Shown here piece by piece: positions 48,683 to 57,576 of a stretch of 64,000 nucleotides of DNA. Source of the stretch: a virus; IMG/VR virus record IMGVR_UViG_3300025000_000091, positions 1 through 64,000 of that record; one strand, written 5' to 3'. The position numbers were made by a program, and so were the translations under genes. Under the pieces are notes generated by a model, which was not told where the DNA came from, searched no databases, and worked only from the letters and a program-made list of their open reading frames with translations. Each line of letters begins with the position of its first letter. Positions within the stretch are counted from its first letter, which is position 1.

Positions 48683-50084
48683 AGCCTGCCCTAAACAGAA
48701 CATTATTGAGATTCGTCCCCAGCCTGGACCGCAGACAGATTTCTTGCAGTGTCCGGCTGATGTTGTATTTTTCGGAGGGAGTGCCGGGGGCGGCAAGTCC
48801 TTTGCGTTATTGTTGAAACCTCTTTATAATTTTAACAATTCCAAGTTTGGCGCGGTAATATTCAGGAGGACAACAAAACAAATTCAGGAGGAAGGCGCAT
48901 TATGGGATGAGGCGACCGGGCTTTATACTCCACTTGGTGCAAAATCAAATGAAAATAAATTGAAATTTACCTTTTCAACGGGGATGAGAGTTGCATTTGC
49001 TCACATGCAACATGAAAAGGATCGGTTTGATTGGCAAGGTTCCCAGATTCCCCTTATTGGTTTCGATGAAATAACTCATTTCACCTGGAAACAATTTTCT
49101 TATATGTATTCTAGGAATAGGTCTGCTTCTGGAGTATCCGGGAAAATTCTTGGCACTTGTAATCCTGATCCTGATAGTTGGGTACGGCAATTTATTGATT
49201 GGTATATTGGGGAAGATGGATTTGTAATTAAATCTCGCTCTGGGGTAATTCGTTGGTTTGTTCTTGATGGGGATCAGGTTGTTTGGGGAGAAACAAGACA
49301 GGAATTGGTTGATAAATATCCAATGTTGATTCCTTCAAGTTTTACGTTTATCCGTTCTTCTGTTTTTGATAATAGGATTTTGTTGGAGAAAGACCCGGCA
49401 TATTTATCTAAACTTCATGCCCTTCCAAGGGTAGAGCGGGCACAACTTCTTGAAGGGAATTGGAATATTCGCCCCTCTGCCGGTATGTTTTTTCGGCGTT
49501 CTGATTTTGAGATTGTTTCAGCTATTCCGGCAGGTGGCAAAAGAGTGAGGGCTTGGGACTTGGCCGGGACAAAAGCTGATCCTGTTGAAAAGAAAATTCG
49601 GGAAAAGGCGGATGGGCCAGCTTGGACTGTTGGAGTCAAGATGGTCAAGGTTGGGGGCATTTATTTTGTTGAGGATATTGAAAGAAGTCAAATTGATTCA
49701 AGTAAAGTTCTTTCGACAATAAAGAATACCGCTTCACAGGATGGGGTAAAAACGAAAGTGCGGATTCCGCAAGATCCGGGGCAGGCCGGGAAATCTCAGG
49801 CGAAACATTTTATTTCTGAAATGGCCGGATATAATATTGTTTCATATCCTGTTTCCGGGAGCAAAGAGACAAGAGCAACTCCATTATCGGCACAAGCACA
49901 AGCCGGCAATGTTAAATTGTTACGAGGAAGTTGGAATGAATCATTTTTGTTGGAAGCTGAAAACTTTCCTGATGGAACAAAGGATCAAATTGACGCTGCT
50001 TCAGATGCGTTTGATGAATTGACTAATGTTAAAGTGGCTGGTGTTTGGGGTTCAAAACCTAAAGTGAGCATTGCCCAAAGATGA
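48675..50084 (+). CDS. terL: Terminase large subunit
   Basis: 469 residues. Walker A is GGSAGGGKS (34-42), Walker B IPLIGFDEIT, and the coupling motif GTCNPD. The nuclease acidic residues lie in RAWDLAGT, IPQDPGQAGKSQA and DQIDAASDAF. It is the ATP-driven motor and headful or site-specific nuclease that packages DNA. Its stop overlaps the start of the kdsB-like gene. Confidence 0.95.
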   Translation: MGEACPKQNIIEIRPQPGPQTDFLQCPADVVFFGGSAGGGKSFALLLKPLYNFNNSKFGAVIFRRTTKQIQEEGALWDEATGLYTPLGAKSNENKLKFTFSTGMRVAFAHMQHEKDRFDWQGSQIPLIGFDEITHFTWKQFSYMYSRNRSASGVSGKILGTCNPDPDSWVRQFIDWYIGEDGFVIKSRSGVIRWFVLDGDQVVWGETRQELVDKYPMLIPSSFTFIRSSVFDNRILLEKDPAYLSKLHALPRVERAQLLEGNWNIRPSAGMFFRRSDFEIVSAIPAGGKRVRAWDLAGTKADPVEKKIREKADGPAWTVGVKMVKVGGIYFVEDIERSQIDSSKVLSTIKNTASQDGVKTKVRIPQDPGQAGKSQAKHFISEMAGYNIVSYPVSGSKETRATPLSAQAQAGNVKLLRGSWNESFLLEAENFPDGTKDQIDAASDAFDELTNVKVAGVWGSKPKVSIAQR

Positions 50085-50812
50085 ATGCAATAGCGGTAAT
50101 TCCAGCTCGATTTGCGTCGACAAGGTTCCCTGGTAAACCACTTGCCCTTATTGCTGGCTGGCCAATGGTTCTTCATGTTTATAAGCGGGCTAGGGAAATT
50201 CAAGGAATTGATGGCGTTGTTGTTGCAACTGATAGTGATTTAATTATTAAAACAGTTACGGATGCTGGCGGAATTGCAATATTTACTTCCGAGAATCATC
50301 AATCAGGAACAGATAGAGTTGCGGAAATAGCAAATGGAATGCGTTCTGATAGGATTATATTAAATGTTCAAGGTGATCTTCCTTTTGTTGATCCAAAAGT
50401 TTGTGAACAACTTATTCAATGTTTAGTCGATAATAAGGATATTGATATAGCATCTCCGGTAATCGCTCAAGGAGTAGGACAGCAGAGAGATTTCCTTGAC
50501 TCCAATACGGTTAAGGCTGTTTTTGATTTAAATAATAAGGCATTGTATTTTTCTCGTAGACCAATTCCTGATTCGTCTCCTTATCCGGTTGATCTATTTC
50601 CGATTTGGCATAAACATATTGGGATTTATGCATATAGAAACGAGATATTGCAAAAGGTATCTAAATTAAAGCCAACTAAACTTGAGCAATATGAAAGGTT
50701 GGAACAATTAAGATGGTTGGAGAATGGGATAAATGTTCAATGTGTAGTTGTTAATAATGATTGTGGCCCCGATATAAATTGTCCCGCTGACTTAAAAAGG
50801 TTGAACAGATGA
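50081..50812 (+). CDS. kdsB: KdsB-like CMP-sugar (CMP-Kdo type) synthetase
   Basis: 243 residues, full length for KdsB (about 248). IPARFASTRFPGKPL (7-21), VATDSDLI, SGTDRVAE, NVQGDLPFVDP, ALYFSRRPIP, HIGIYAYR and LEQLRWLENG are the family motifs in order. KdsB joins CMP to Kdo or a related eight-carbon acid sugar. Both ends overlap structural genes by four bases (TerL before, portal after), so it is part of the late operon. Confidence 0.88.
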   Translation: MNAIAVIPARFASTRFPGKPLALIAGWPMVLHVYKRAREIQGIDGVVVATDSDLIIKTVTDAGGIAIFTSENHQSGTDRVAEIANGMRSDRIILNVQGDLPFVDPKVCEQLIQCLVDNKDIDIASPVIAQGVGQQRDFLDSNTVKAVFDLNNKALYFSRRPIPDSSPYPVDLFPIWHKHIGIYAYRNEILQKVSKLKPTKLEQYERLEQLRWLENGINVQCVVVNNDCGPDINCPADLKRLNR

Positions 50813-52299
50813 ATAGAACAAAGCCAAAACAAGTTGTAAATGTAAAAGAAGAAGCAAGAAAAATGCTTCGATCTTCTATTCATCGTGTTTTGTCCTCTTC
50901 GTTGCTTACTTCCAGGGCTTCTTTAGCTCATAAATTGGGTCAGTCCTTTCATGGTAAAAGGGATTTGTACGAGGCCCTTGGTTATCCTCAATTAAATGAA
51001 ATAACATTCGATGATTATTACGGGAAGTATCGCCGGGGAGATATAGCGGCAAGGATTATAGATGCTCCTGTTGATGGTGCTTGGCAGTCCATGCCTGAGG
51101 TAATTGAGTCAGTTGATAATGAAACTATCTTTGAAAAGGAATGGAGTGAACTCGAAAAGAAGCATCATATTTACTCAACAATAATTCGTTTGGAGAAATT
51201 GATTAGAATTGGGCAATATGGTGTTTTGCTGTTTGGTTTCTCAGATGTAAAAGTAAAAGAGGATATGGCTAAACCTGTAACTGGCAAGGTCGAATTGCTT
51301 TATCTCCAGCCTTATTCGGAAGGGAATGCGACAATAAAAAGTTGGGACAGAAACCCTGGTTCAGAGCGATATGGGAAACCGGAAGTATACCAGCTTTCAT
51401 ATACTGAGCCGGGAAGTAATGCAAAAATTACAAATGATTTATTGGTTCATCATTCAAGAGTTTTACATGTAACAGAAGGATTGCTTGAATCAAACATATT
51501 TGCCCTTCCGATATTGGAGAGGATTTACAATCGCCTGTTAAATCTCGAATTGATTGTTGGCGGTTCTGCAGAAATGTTCTGGCAAGGGGCTTTCCCTGGA
51601 TTTGCCTTTCAGGCTCAGGCTGATGCGGATTTAACCGCTACTGCTTCCGAATTGGAAGATGAAATTGATTTATATGTTCATGATTTCAAGCGATATATGA
51701 AACTTCAGGGGATTGAAGTTGAGAAATTGTCCTCTGATATTGCTGATCCTTCTAATCATGTTAATGTACAATTATTGATGATTTCAATTGCAACTGGTAT
51801 CCCAAAAAGGATTCTGGAAGGCTCAGAACGGGGTGAATTGGCTTCTTCCCAGGATGAGGGGCATTGGAATGATAAATTGGAAAATCGGAGAATCTATTTT
51901 ATTAATCCGTTTATCCTTGAGCCGGTTATCAATAAACTTATTGAAAATCAAGTAATAACCGCTCCTGGAACTGATGGATATGAAATTGAATGGGCTGATT
52001 TGTCTGCTCCTTCCGATAAAGATAAGGCCGATGTTGGCAAGGTCAGGTCAGATTCAATTAAGAATTATGCAACTGCCCCGGATACTGAATTATTGATTCC
52101 GTTTGATTCATTCCTTGAAGAAATTCTTGATTTGGATTCCGAGAAAGTAAAAAGGATTATGGATGCAAGGCAAAAGCAGAATGAAACCTTGATTCAGGAT
52201 GACGGGGAAGGGGATGACGATCTTATAGGTCAGGAAGGTGGCAAATTAGCTGTTCCTGCGACTTCTGGGGAAAATGAAGGGGAAGGTACAGGGGAATAA
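50809..52299 (+). CDS. Portal protein (DUF1073-type)
   Basis: 496 residues. DDYYGKYRRGDIAARIIDAPVDGAW near residue 70, then IRIGQYGVLLFGF, and RILEGSERGELASSQDEGHWNDKLENRR near residue 345 are typical of this portal family. It forms the ring at the capsid vertex through which DNA passes. A Glu/Asp/Gly-rich tail may be flexible. Confidence 0.85.
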   Translation: MNRTKPKQVVNVKEEARKMLRSSIHRVLSSSLLTSRASLAHKLGQSFHGKRDLYEALGYPQLNEITFDDYYGKYRRGDIAARIIDAPVDGAWQSMPEVIESVDNETIFEKEWSELEKKHHIYSTIIRLEKLIRIGQYGVLLFGFSDVKVKEDMAKPVTGKVELLYLQPYSEGNATIKSWDRNPGSERYGKPEVYQLSYTEPGSNAKITNDLLVHHSRVLHVTEGLLESNIFALPILERIYNRLLNLELIVGGSAEMFWQGAFPGFAFQAQADADLTATASELEDEIDLYVHDFKRYMKLQGIEVEKLSSDIADPSNHVNVQLLMISIATGIPKRILEGSERGELASSQDEGHWNDKLENRRIYFINPFILEPVINKLIENQVITAPGTDGYEIEWADLSAPSDKDKADVGKVRSDSIKNYATAPDTELLIPFDSFLEEILDLDSEKVKRIMDARQKQNETLIQDDGEGDDDLIGQEGGKLAVPATSGENEGEGTGE

Positions 52300-52303
52300 G
52301 AAA

Positions 52304-53278
52304 ATGGAATGTAGCTGCTGTACAGCCCCTTTAAACGGCATAAGAATAAATCAGGTTGATCCGACCAGGACTTTGACATTGAGAAATAGGTTTGTTAAAG
52401 AAATGCGAAGAAGGTTCAACCAGCTTGCCAAAGTAATTAGAATTTCGATTGTGGATAATGATTGTTTTGGGTTGAATACCCCGGCAAGAATTAGAACAAA
52501 TATTGAGGCTGGTCCTGCTCAATTTGATTATGCATTATCCTCCGATAAAATAACGGAGTTTATGCGTTGGTTACAGGATCAATATCAGGAATATATTCTG
52601 TCTGGTGGTACAAGGGGGATTAAGATTATTTCCCCAACCGGAAGGATAACAGAGGCGAATTGGACTGATATTTATATCCAAGCTGCTTATCAGCGGGGAT
52701 TGCAGAGGGGCAGGCAGGAATTAAGGAATGCTGGTATTGATATTCCTGATTTCGGGGATATGCCTGGAGAAGATTCCTTAACAGTTGTATTTAATCAGCC
52801 CTTTAATGTTGAAAGGGTTGGACTGGTATATATTAGGACATTTACTGATTTGCAGGGAATTACTAGCGCAATGGACACGATGATTTCCAGGGCATTGGCT
52901 CAAGGGATGGCAGAAGGTCGTGGCCCTATGGAGTTGGCTTCTATTTTGGATAAAATTATTACCGGAATGGGGGAAGATTTTGGAATATTTGATTCATTGG
53001 GGAGATGGATACCGGGCAGGAGAAGAGCGGAAATATTGGCCAGGACAGAAATAATCCGTGCTCATCATATGGCTACAATATCGGAATATGAAAGGGCAGG
53101 ATTGTTAGGTGTTAAAGTAAAAGCTGAATGGTCAACCGCTGGGGATTCCAGGGTTTGTAAGATTTGTGCCCCAATGGACGGAAGGGTATATGATATTCAG
53201 AAAATAAAAGGGATGATTCCTGCCCACCCACAATGCAGGTGCGTGGCTATTCCTTGGATTCCAGAGGTTGAACAATGA
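52304..53278 (+). CDS. Head morphogenesis protein (Mu F-like)
   Basis: 324 residues from ATG 52304; a longer start at 52274 overlaps the portal more. The C-terminal domain ARTEIIRAHHMATISEYERAG..AEWSTAGDSRVCKICAPMDGRVYDI..PAHPQCRCVAIP is the Phage_Mu_F minor head domain with its zinc-like Cys/His set. These proteins help capsid assembly near the portal. Confidence 0.88.
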   Translation: MECSCCTAPLNGIRINQVDPTRTLTLRNRFVKEMRRRFNQLAKVIRISIVDNDCFGLNTPARIRTNIEAGPAQFDYALSSDKITEFMRWLQDQYQEYILSGGTRGIKIISPTGRITEANWTDIYIQAAYQRGLQRGRQELRNAGIDIPDFGDMPGEDSLTVVFNQPFNVERVGLVYIRTFTDLQGITSAMDTMISRALAQGMAEGRGPMELASILDKIITGMGEDFGIFDSLGRWIPGRRRAEILARTEIIRAHHMATISEYERAGLLGVKVKAEWSTAGDSRVCKICAPMDGRVYDIQKIKGMIPAHPQCRCVAIPWIPEVEQ

Positions 53279-54762
53279 AACAATTTAGAGAATTCAAAGT
53301 ACATTTTTCCGGGACCGGGACAAAACGGAAGCATAATGGTTTTGATTATGCAGTTTATCCTGTAGTGATGCTGGTTGAAGGAGTTCATCATGGGGCGATT
53401 GGCAATCCTGTATTTTATCCCTCGGAAGTAATTGCCGCATCTGTCCAGGATTGGGAAAGGATGCCGATTCCGGTTTATCATCCTCAAGATAATACTGGGG
53501 AATACTTACTTTGTAATGATCCTATTGTTTCCGCTGAGTGGTCAATTGGTTGGTTAGAAAATCCAAAGTTTGTCGATGGTAAATTGAGGGCAGATGCATG
53601 GATCAATATTGAATTGGCTAAACAGAAACAGCCTGGATTGTTGGAAGCCATTGATGCAAATGAGCCGATGGATGTAAGCACTGGTTTGCTTGCTCTTGAT
53701 GATGGAATACCTGGAACTTGGAACGGAGAACAATATTCAGGTTCAATTACTGAGATTATACCGGACCATCTTGCGTTGCTCCCAGGGGCGCAGGGTGCTT
53801 GTTCGTGGGATGATGGTTGTGGCGTTAGGGCCAATATTAAATTGAATCAGGAGGACAAAAACAAGATGAAAACAAAGGTTGTGCTGGCAGTGGGCGGAAC
53901 GGTAGAAATTGAGCCGGGAAAAATTAAGGAGTATCTGGCCTCTGCCGTACATGTCCAAAATGAATTATCCCATGAGGGAATTGCAAATCAGCTTTATCAG
54001 TTTATTGATGGGCTGGATATAAGAGGATCAGACGGGAATTATGTATCAATGCATATGATCCAGGCTGTATATGATGATCATTTTGTATATAGCCAACGTA
54101 CTGATCAGGGCAGGAAATTGTTTAAACGTGATTTCCAAATTGACGCAGATGACAAAGTTGTTATTGGCGATGATATATCTGAAGTGCGGGAAGATTTGAA
54201 ATATATCCCGGTAACAAATGAAACGATTCAAGTTAAAACAAATACGGAGGAAAAGAAAATGGCTGAGAAGACCTGTTGCCCCAAGAAGGTAGCTGCACTA
54301 ATCGCAAACGAGAAATCGGCTTTCACCGATGCAGATAAGGAATTTCTGGAAGGTTTGACCGAAGACAAGTTGGATAAGATTGTCAACAGTCTCGAAATGA
54401 AAGAGGAAAAGAAAGTTGAGACTGCTCCTGTAGTGAATACTGCCGCTAAGGTTGATATGAAATCTTATCTCGAATCTGCTCCTGATGAAATTCGGGCAGT
54501 GCTGAACGCTGGCCTTCGGGAGTTGGATAATAAGCGGAATGATCTGATGAAACAGATTATGGAAAATCCCAACAATATGTTTAAAGATGAACAGCTCAAG
54601 GCTATGGATACTCAGAATCTTGAGGCTATTGCTCATCTGGCTAAACAGTCTGTTGCTGTTGAGACTCCTGCTTATTTTGGGGCAAATGGTTCTTTCACTC
54701 CGAATTCGACCGAGCCCGAAGAAGCATATGTGCCTGTAACGATGTTTAACAAGAAACAGTAA
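53275..54762 (+). CDS. Prohead protease-scaffold fusion (DUF2213-like)
   Basis: 495 residues. The N-terminal 190 residues (VMLVEGVHHG, MPIPVYHPQDN, DHLALLPGAQGACSWDDGCG) are DUF2213-like, a family placed with capsid maturation proteases. A second domain starts MKTKVVLAVGG (residue 198) and a third MAEKTCCPKK (residue 329), mostly helical and scaffold-like. Both inner starts have their own Shine-Dalgarno. It lies right before the decoration and capsid genes. Confidence 0.75.
   Translation: MKQFREFKVHFSGTGTKRKHNGFDYAVYPVVMLVEGVHHGAIGNPVFYPSEVIAASVQDWERMPIPVYHPQDNTGEYLLCNDPIVSAEWSIGWLENPKFVDGKLRADAWINIELAKQKQPGLLEAIDANEPMDVSTGLLALDDGIPGTWNGEQYSGSITEIIPDHLALLPGAQGACSWDDGCGVRANIKLNQEDKNKMKTKVVLAVGGTVEIEPGKIKEYLASAVHVQNELSHEGIANQLYQFIDGLDIRGSDGNYVSMHMIQAVYDDHFVYSQRTDQGRKLFKRDFQIDADDKVVIGDDISEVREDLKYIPVTNETIQVKTNTEEKKMAEKTCCPKKVAALIANEKSAFTDADKEFLEGLTEDKLDKIVNSLEMKEEKKVETAPVVNTAAKVDMKSYLESAPDEIRAVLNAGLRELDNKRNDLMKQIMENPNNMFKDEQLKAMDTQNLEAIAHLAKQSVAVETPAYFGANGSFTPNSTEPEEAYVPVTMFNKKQ
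53849..54261 (+). promoter_or_regulatory. Two internal in-frame ribosome-binding sites
   Basis: AGGAGG at 53849-53854 precedes ATG 53866 by 11 nt, and GGAGG at 54246-54250 precedes ATG 54259 by 8 nt. Both are in the frame of the long gene and fall at domain borders. They would yield 298- and 167-residue products besides the full protein, as with lambda C/Nu3. Confidence 0.65.
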
Positions 54763-54792
54763 TCAATTTAATATTTATTGGAGGAAACAATA

Positions 54793-55260
54793 ATGGCTAA
54801 CAATGCAGTAATTTTGAAAGGACATGGAATTCGTCGGGAAGCAGTCGCCAATGCGGCTATTACTCCCGGCCATCTTGTGGAACTGATGAGCACCAGCAAG
54901 GTCAGGGTCCACGCAACTGCTTCTGGTAATGCAATCCCGATGTTTGCTGTTGAAGATGATCTTCAGGGTAATGACATTAGTGATGCTTATGCCGCTGCTG
55001 ATCAGGTTCAGTACAATGTAATGCAGCCTGGGGATGAAGTATATGCCCTGCTTGCCAATGGTCAGAATATCGCTGTAGGTGATTTTCTGGAGTCCGCCGG
55101 GGATGGTACTCTCCAGAAGTATGTGGCCGATACGTGGGCTTCTGCCGGTGCTGGTACTATCTATCCTCGGGCTATTGTGGCCTTGGCTCTGGAAGCGGTG
55201 GATATGTCTGATTCGTCTGCCGCCGATCCTACTGGTCGCATTAAAGTAATGGTTGTTTAA
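54793..55260 (+). CDS. Capsid decoration-like protein (DUF2190-like)
   Basis: 155 residues from the ATG behind tggaggaaacaata. NNAVILKGHGIRREAVANAAITPGHLVEL and VEDDLQGNDI..AADQVQYNVMQPGDEVYALLANGQNIAVGDFL form a beta-tulip-like pattern common in head decoration proteins preceding the capsid gene. It probably binds the outside of the capsid. Confidence 0.7.
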   Translation: MANNAVILKGHGIRREAVANAAITPGHLVELMSTSKVRVHATASGNAIPMFAVEDDLQGNDISDAYAAADQVQYNVMQPGDEVYALLANGQNIAVGDFLESAGDGTLQKYVADTWASAGAGTIYPRAIVALALEAVDMSDSSAADPTGRIKVMVV

Positions 55261-55288
55261 GGTTAATCAATTTAAAAGGAGATATATT

Positions 55289-56371
55289 ATGGGAGCAAAT
55301 GTTGAAATTATCACCCCTGGGCAGGGAATGCCCATGATTCTTGGTGGCAGCGTAGGTAAACGACTGCTTGCAAATGGAATGGACCCCAATTGCTTGAAGC
55401 CCTATATGGGGAAGGACGGCAGGGCTTATGTAACGAAGATGTATAATGGCAAGGCTGTTGCGGTTCCTGCTCCTTACCTGAATGCAACCCTTCGTACGAA
55501 AGAGTGGATCGAACTTGATACTGCTCTTGTTCAGGCTGCCGAAGATCGGCTTGTTGGTGTAGCATCCTTGTATTCTAAGAATCTGGTTTACCGGATTGGT
55601 AATGGTCTTGGTAAAACGGTTTTGGAATATGAGGACATTGATCAGCTTTCCGCTGCTGAAATGACCATGGACGCGATTACCCGGAGCACCAAGGATCGTC
55701 CGAATTATGAGCTGAAGTATTTGCCTCTGCCCATTGTTCATAAGGATTTTTCTTTTAATGTTCGGGTTCTGGCAGCTTCTCGGACCACTGGCCAGCCGAT
55801 TGATGTGACCACTGGTATTTTGGCTGCTCGCCAGGTTGCAGAAAAGATTGAAACCATCCTTTTTCAGGGTGCATCGTCTTATGCTTATGGTGGTGGGACT
55901 CTGTATGGGTATCTGGATCATCCCAACAAGAACAGTGTAACATTGAGTCAGAACTGGGATGCATCTGGCAAGACTGGTGCGGAAATTCTGGATGATGTCC
56001 TGTCCATGAAACAGGCCAGCATTGATGCCCTCCATCAAGGCCCTTGGGAATTGTATGTTCCGACTGGTTATGAAACCGTACTAGACAATGATTATGATAC
56101 GTCTACTCCTGGGACTACGATCAGGGAGCGTATCATGAAGATTGGCGGTATTCAGGATATCAAGGTTGCAGATAAGTGTACCGCAAACAAGGTTGTACTT
56201 GCTGAAATGCGTCCTGAAACGGTTCGGATTGTTGAAGGTATGGCAATTACGACTGTTGAGTGGGATGAGGGCGGTGGTTTTGCGACCAACTATAAGGTAA
56301 TGGCCATTATGGTTCCGCAGATCCGGGCTGATCAGAATGGCAATTGTGGTATTACTGTTCTTTCGGCTTAA
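55289..56371 (+). CDS. Major capsid protein
   Basis: 360 residues from the ATG behind aaaaggagat. An N-arm is followed by WIELDTALVQAAEDRLVGVASL, then LPIVHKDFSFNVRVLAASRTTGQPIDVTTGILAARQVAEKIETILFQG, then PWELYVPTGYETVLD, matching an HK97-fold capsid of the encapsulin-like type. Codon use is GC-richer than its neighbours, as expected for the most abundant virion protein. No long delta domain is present, in keeping with the separate scaffold. Confidence 0.85.
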   Translation: MGANVEIITPGQGMPMILGGSVGKRLLANGMDPNCLKPYMGKDGRAYVTKMYNGKAVAVPAPYLNATLRTKEWIELDTALVQAAEDRLVGVASLYSKNLVYRIGNGLGKTVLEYEDIDQLSAAEMTMDAITRSTKDRPNYELKYLPLPIVHKDFSFNVRVLAASRTTGQPIDVTTGILAARQVAEKIETILFQGASSYAYGGGTLYGYLDHPNKNSVTLSQNWDASGKTGAEILDDVLSMKQASIDALHQGPWELYVPTGYETVLDNDYDTSTPGTTIRERIMKIGGIQDIKVADKCTANKVVLAEMRPETVRIVEGMAITTVEWDEGGGFATNYKVMAIMVPQIRADQNGNCGITVLSA

Positions 56372-56413
56372 TTGATTTAACAATAATTTATCTCATAACC
56401 AAGGAGATTGAAA

Positions 56414-56947
56414 ATGGAAAGGCAAACATTTCGTAAAAAGAAAAATACTGGAATGCATGTGGTTCGTAATTTTCAGGAAGGGACGAAGGTGAATGGACAG
56501 CCGGTACAGGGCCGTGCTGTCCTTCGTCCCGGCAATACTGTTTATTGTTATCCTTCTGAGTTGGGAATTGATGGGCTGAAACAGTTTGATGCATTGACTT
56601 CAAATGGTCCGGTAGATGCAGAAGAGCAAAAGATTGAACAGGAAATTATTCAGGAAGAAAATAAGCCGGTTGCCCAACTTGAAATGGTAAGACGTGGAAC
56701 AACCGCTTTTTACGATATAATCAACTCCTTGAATCCTGATAAGCCGGTAAATGCCAAGGCACTCAGGAAGAAGGATGCAGAAAAACTTTTGATTGAATTG
56801 ACTCAAGGTGAAGTTAAACCAATCAATATTAATGAACTTGGCTGGGATGATCTGGTGAAGGAACTGGAGAAAGCCGGGGTTGAATGGAATGATGATTGGG
56901 AAACAGACGATGATTTGAGGGAAGCATTGCGAGGGCTGAATGAGTAA
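56414..56947 (+). CDS. Head-associated protein with C-terminal helical domain
   Basis: 177 residues behind accaaggagat. A basic N-terminus (RQTFRKKKN) leads to a beta-rich part (GRAVLRPGNTVYCYPSELG), a Glu/Gln linker, and a C-terminal SAP/HeH-like helix pair (LGWDDLVKELEKAGVEWNDDWETDDDLREAL). Typical of capsid-adjacent genes of unknown role. Its TAA overlaps the next ATG. Confidence 0.5.
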   Translation: MERQTFRKKKNTGMHVVRNFQEGTKVNGQPVQGRAVLRPGNTVYCYPSELGIDGLKQFDALTSNGPVDAEEQKIEQEIIQEENKPVAQLEMVRRGTTAFYDIINSLNPDKPVNAKALRKKDAEKLLIELTQGEVKPININELGWDDLVKELEKAGVEWNDDWETDDDLREALRGLNE

Positions 56948-57576
56948 TGCCGGCCTGTCAAAGAACTCCCTGGGTAATACCAAAGCTATGGTCGGAGAGT
57001 ACCATATTTATTATCGGTGGCGGGCCATCTTTGAAGGGTATGGAACTGAATTGCTTAAGATTGAAACGAGTAATTGGAGTAAATCAAGCATTCAGAGTTT
57101 ACCCTTGGGTGGACGTAACTTACTTTGGGGATTGTCAGTTCAGGGAGCTTGCCCCAAGTATCGACCAGTGGCCCGGAATTAAGGTGACTAGCTGTGGGCG
57201 GGTTCCAGAACTTGGAAAAGGATGGAGGGGGATTCGTCGTGTTGGAAGATCGAAAAATTATGGCATTGAAACAAAGAAAGTTGGATTTGTTTCTTGGAAT
57301 GGCAACTCTGGTGCCAGTGCTATTAATATTGCCTATTGGTTTGGTGCTCGGCGGATTGTTTTACTTGGGTTTGATATGCATCCTGATAATGATCGACATA
57401 ATTTTCATGATTTTTATCCGACCAGAGCGAAGACATTTGACCCGTATAAAAATCATATGCGCTGTTGGCCGTATATTGCAAGGGATGCGGCAGAAGTTGG
57501 GTTGGAAATCATCAACGCAACACCGGACAGTGCAATAAAGGATTTTCCATTTATGAAGCTGGAGAAATTAATTTGA
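56947..57576 (+). CDS. MptE/DUF115-like glycosyltransferase-fold protein
   Basis: 209 residues. IFIIGGGPSLKGMEL near the start and VNQAFRVYPWVDVTYFGDCQFRE are the nucleotide-binding pattern of DUF115/MptE-like proteins, and GNSGASAINIAYWFGARRIVLLGFDM completes the fold. Such genes are common in phages and often linked to surface glycans. It opens the sugar operon and overlaps both neighbours. Confidence 0.7.
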   Translation: MPACQRTPWVIPKLWSESTIFIIGGGPSLKGMELNCLRLKRVIGVNQAFRVYPWVDVTYFGDCQFRELAPSIDQWPGIKVTSCGRVPELGKGWRGIRRVGRSKNYGIETKKVGFVSWNGNSGASAINIAYWFGARRIVLLGFDMHPDNDRHNFHDFYPTRAKTFDPYKNHMRCWPYIARDAAEVGLEIINATPDSAIKDFPFMKLEKLI

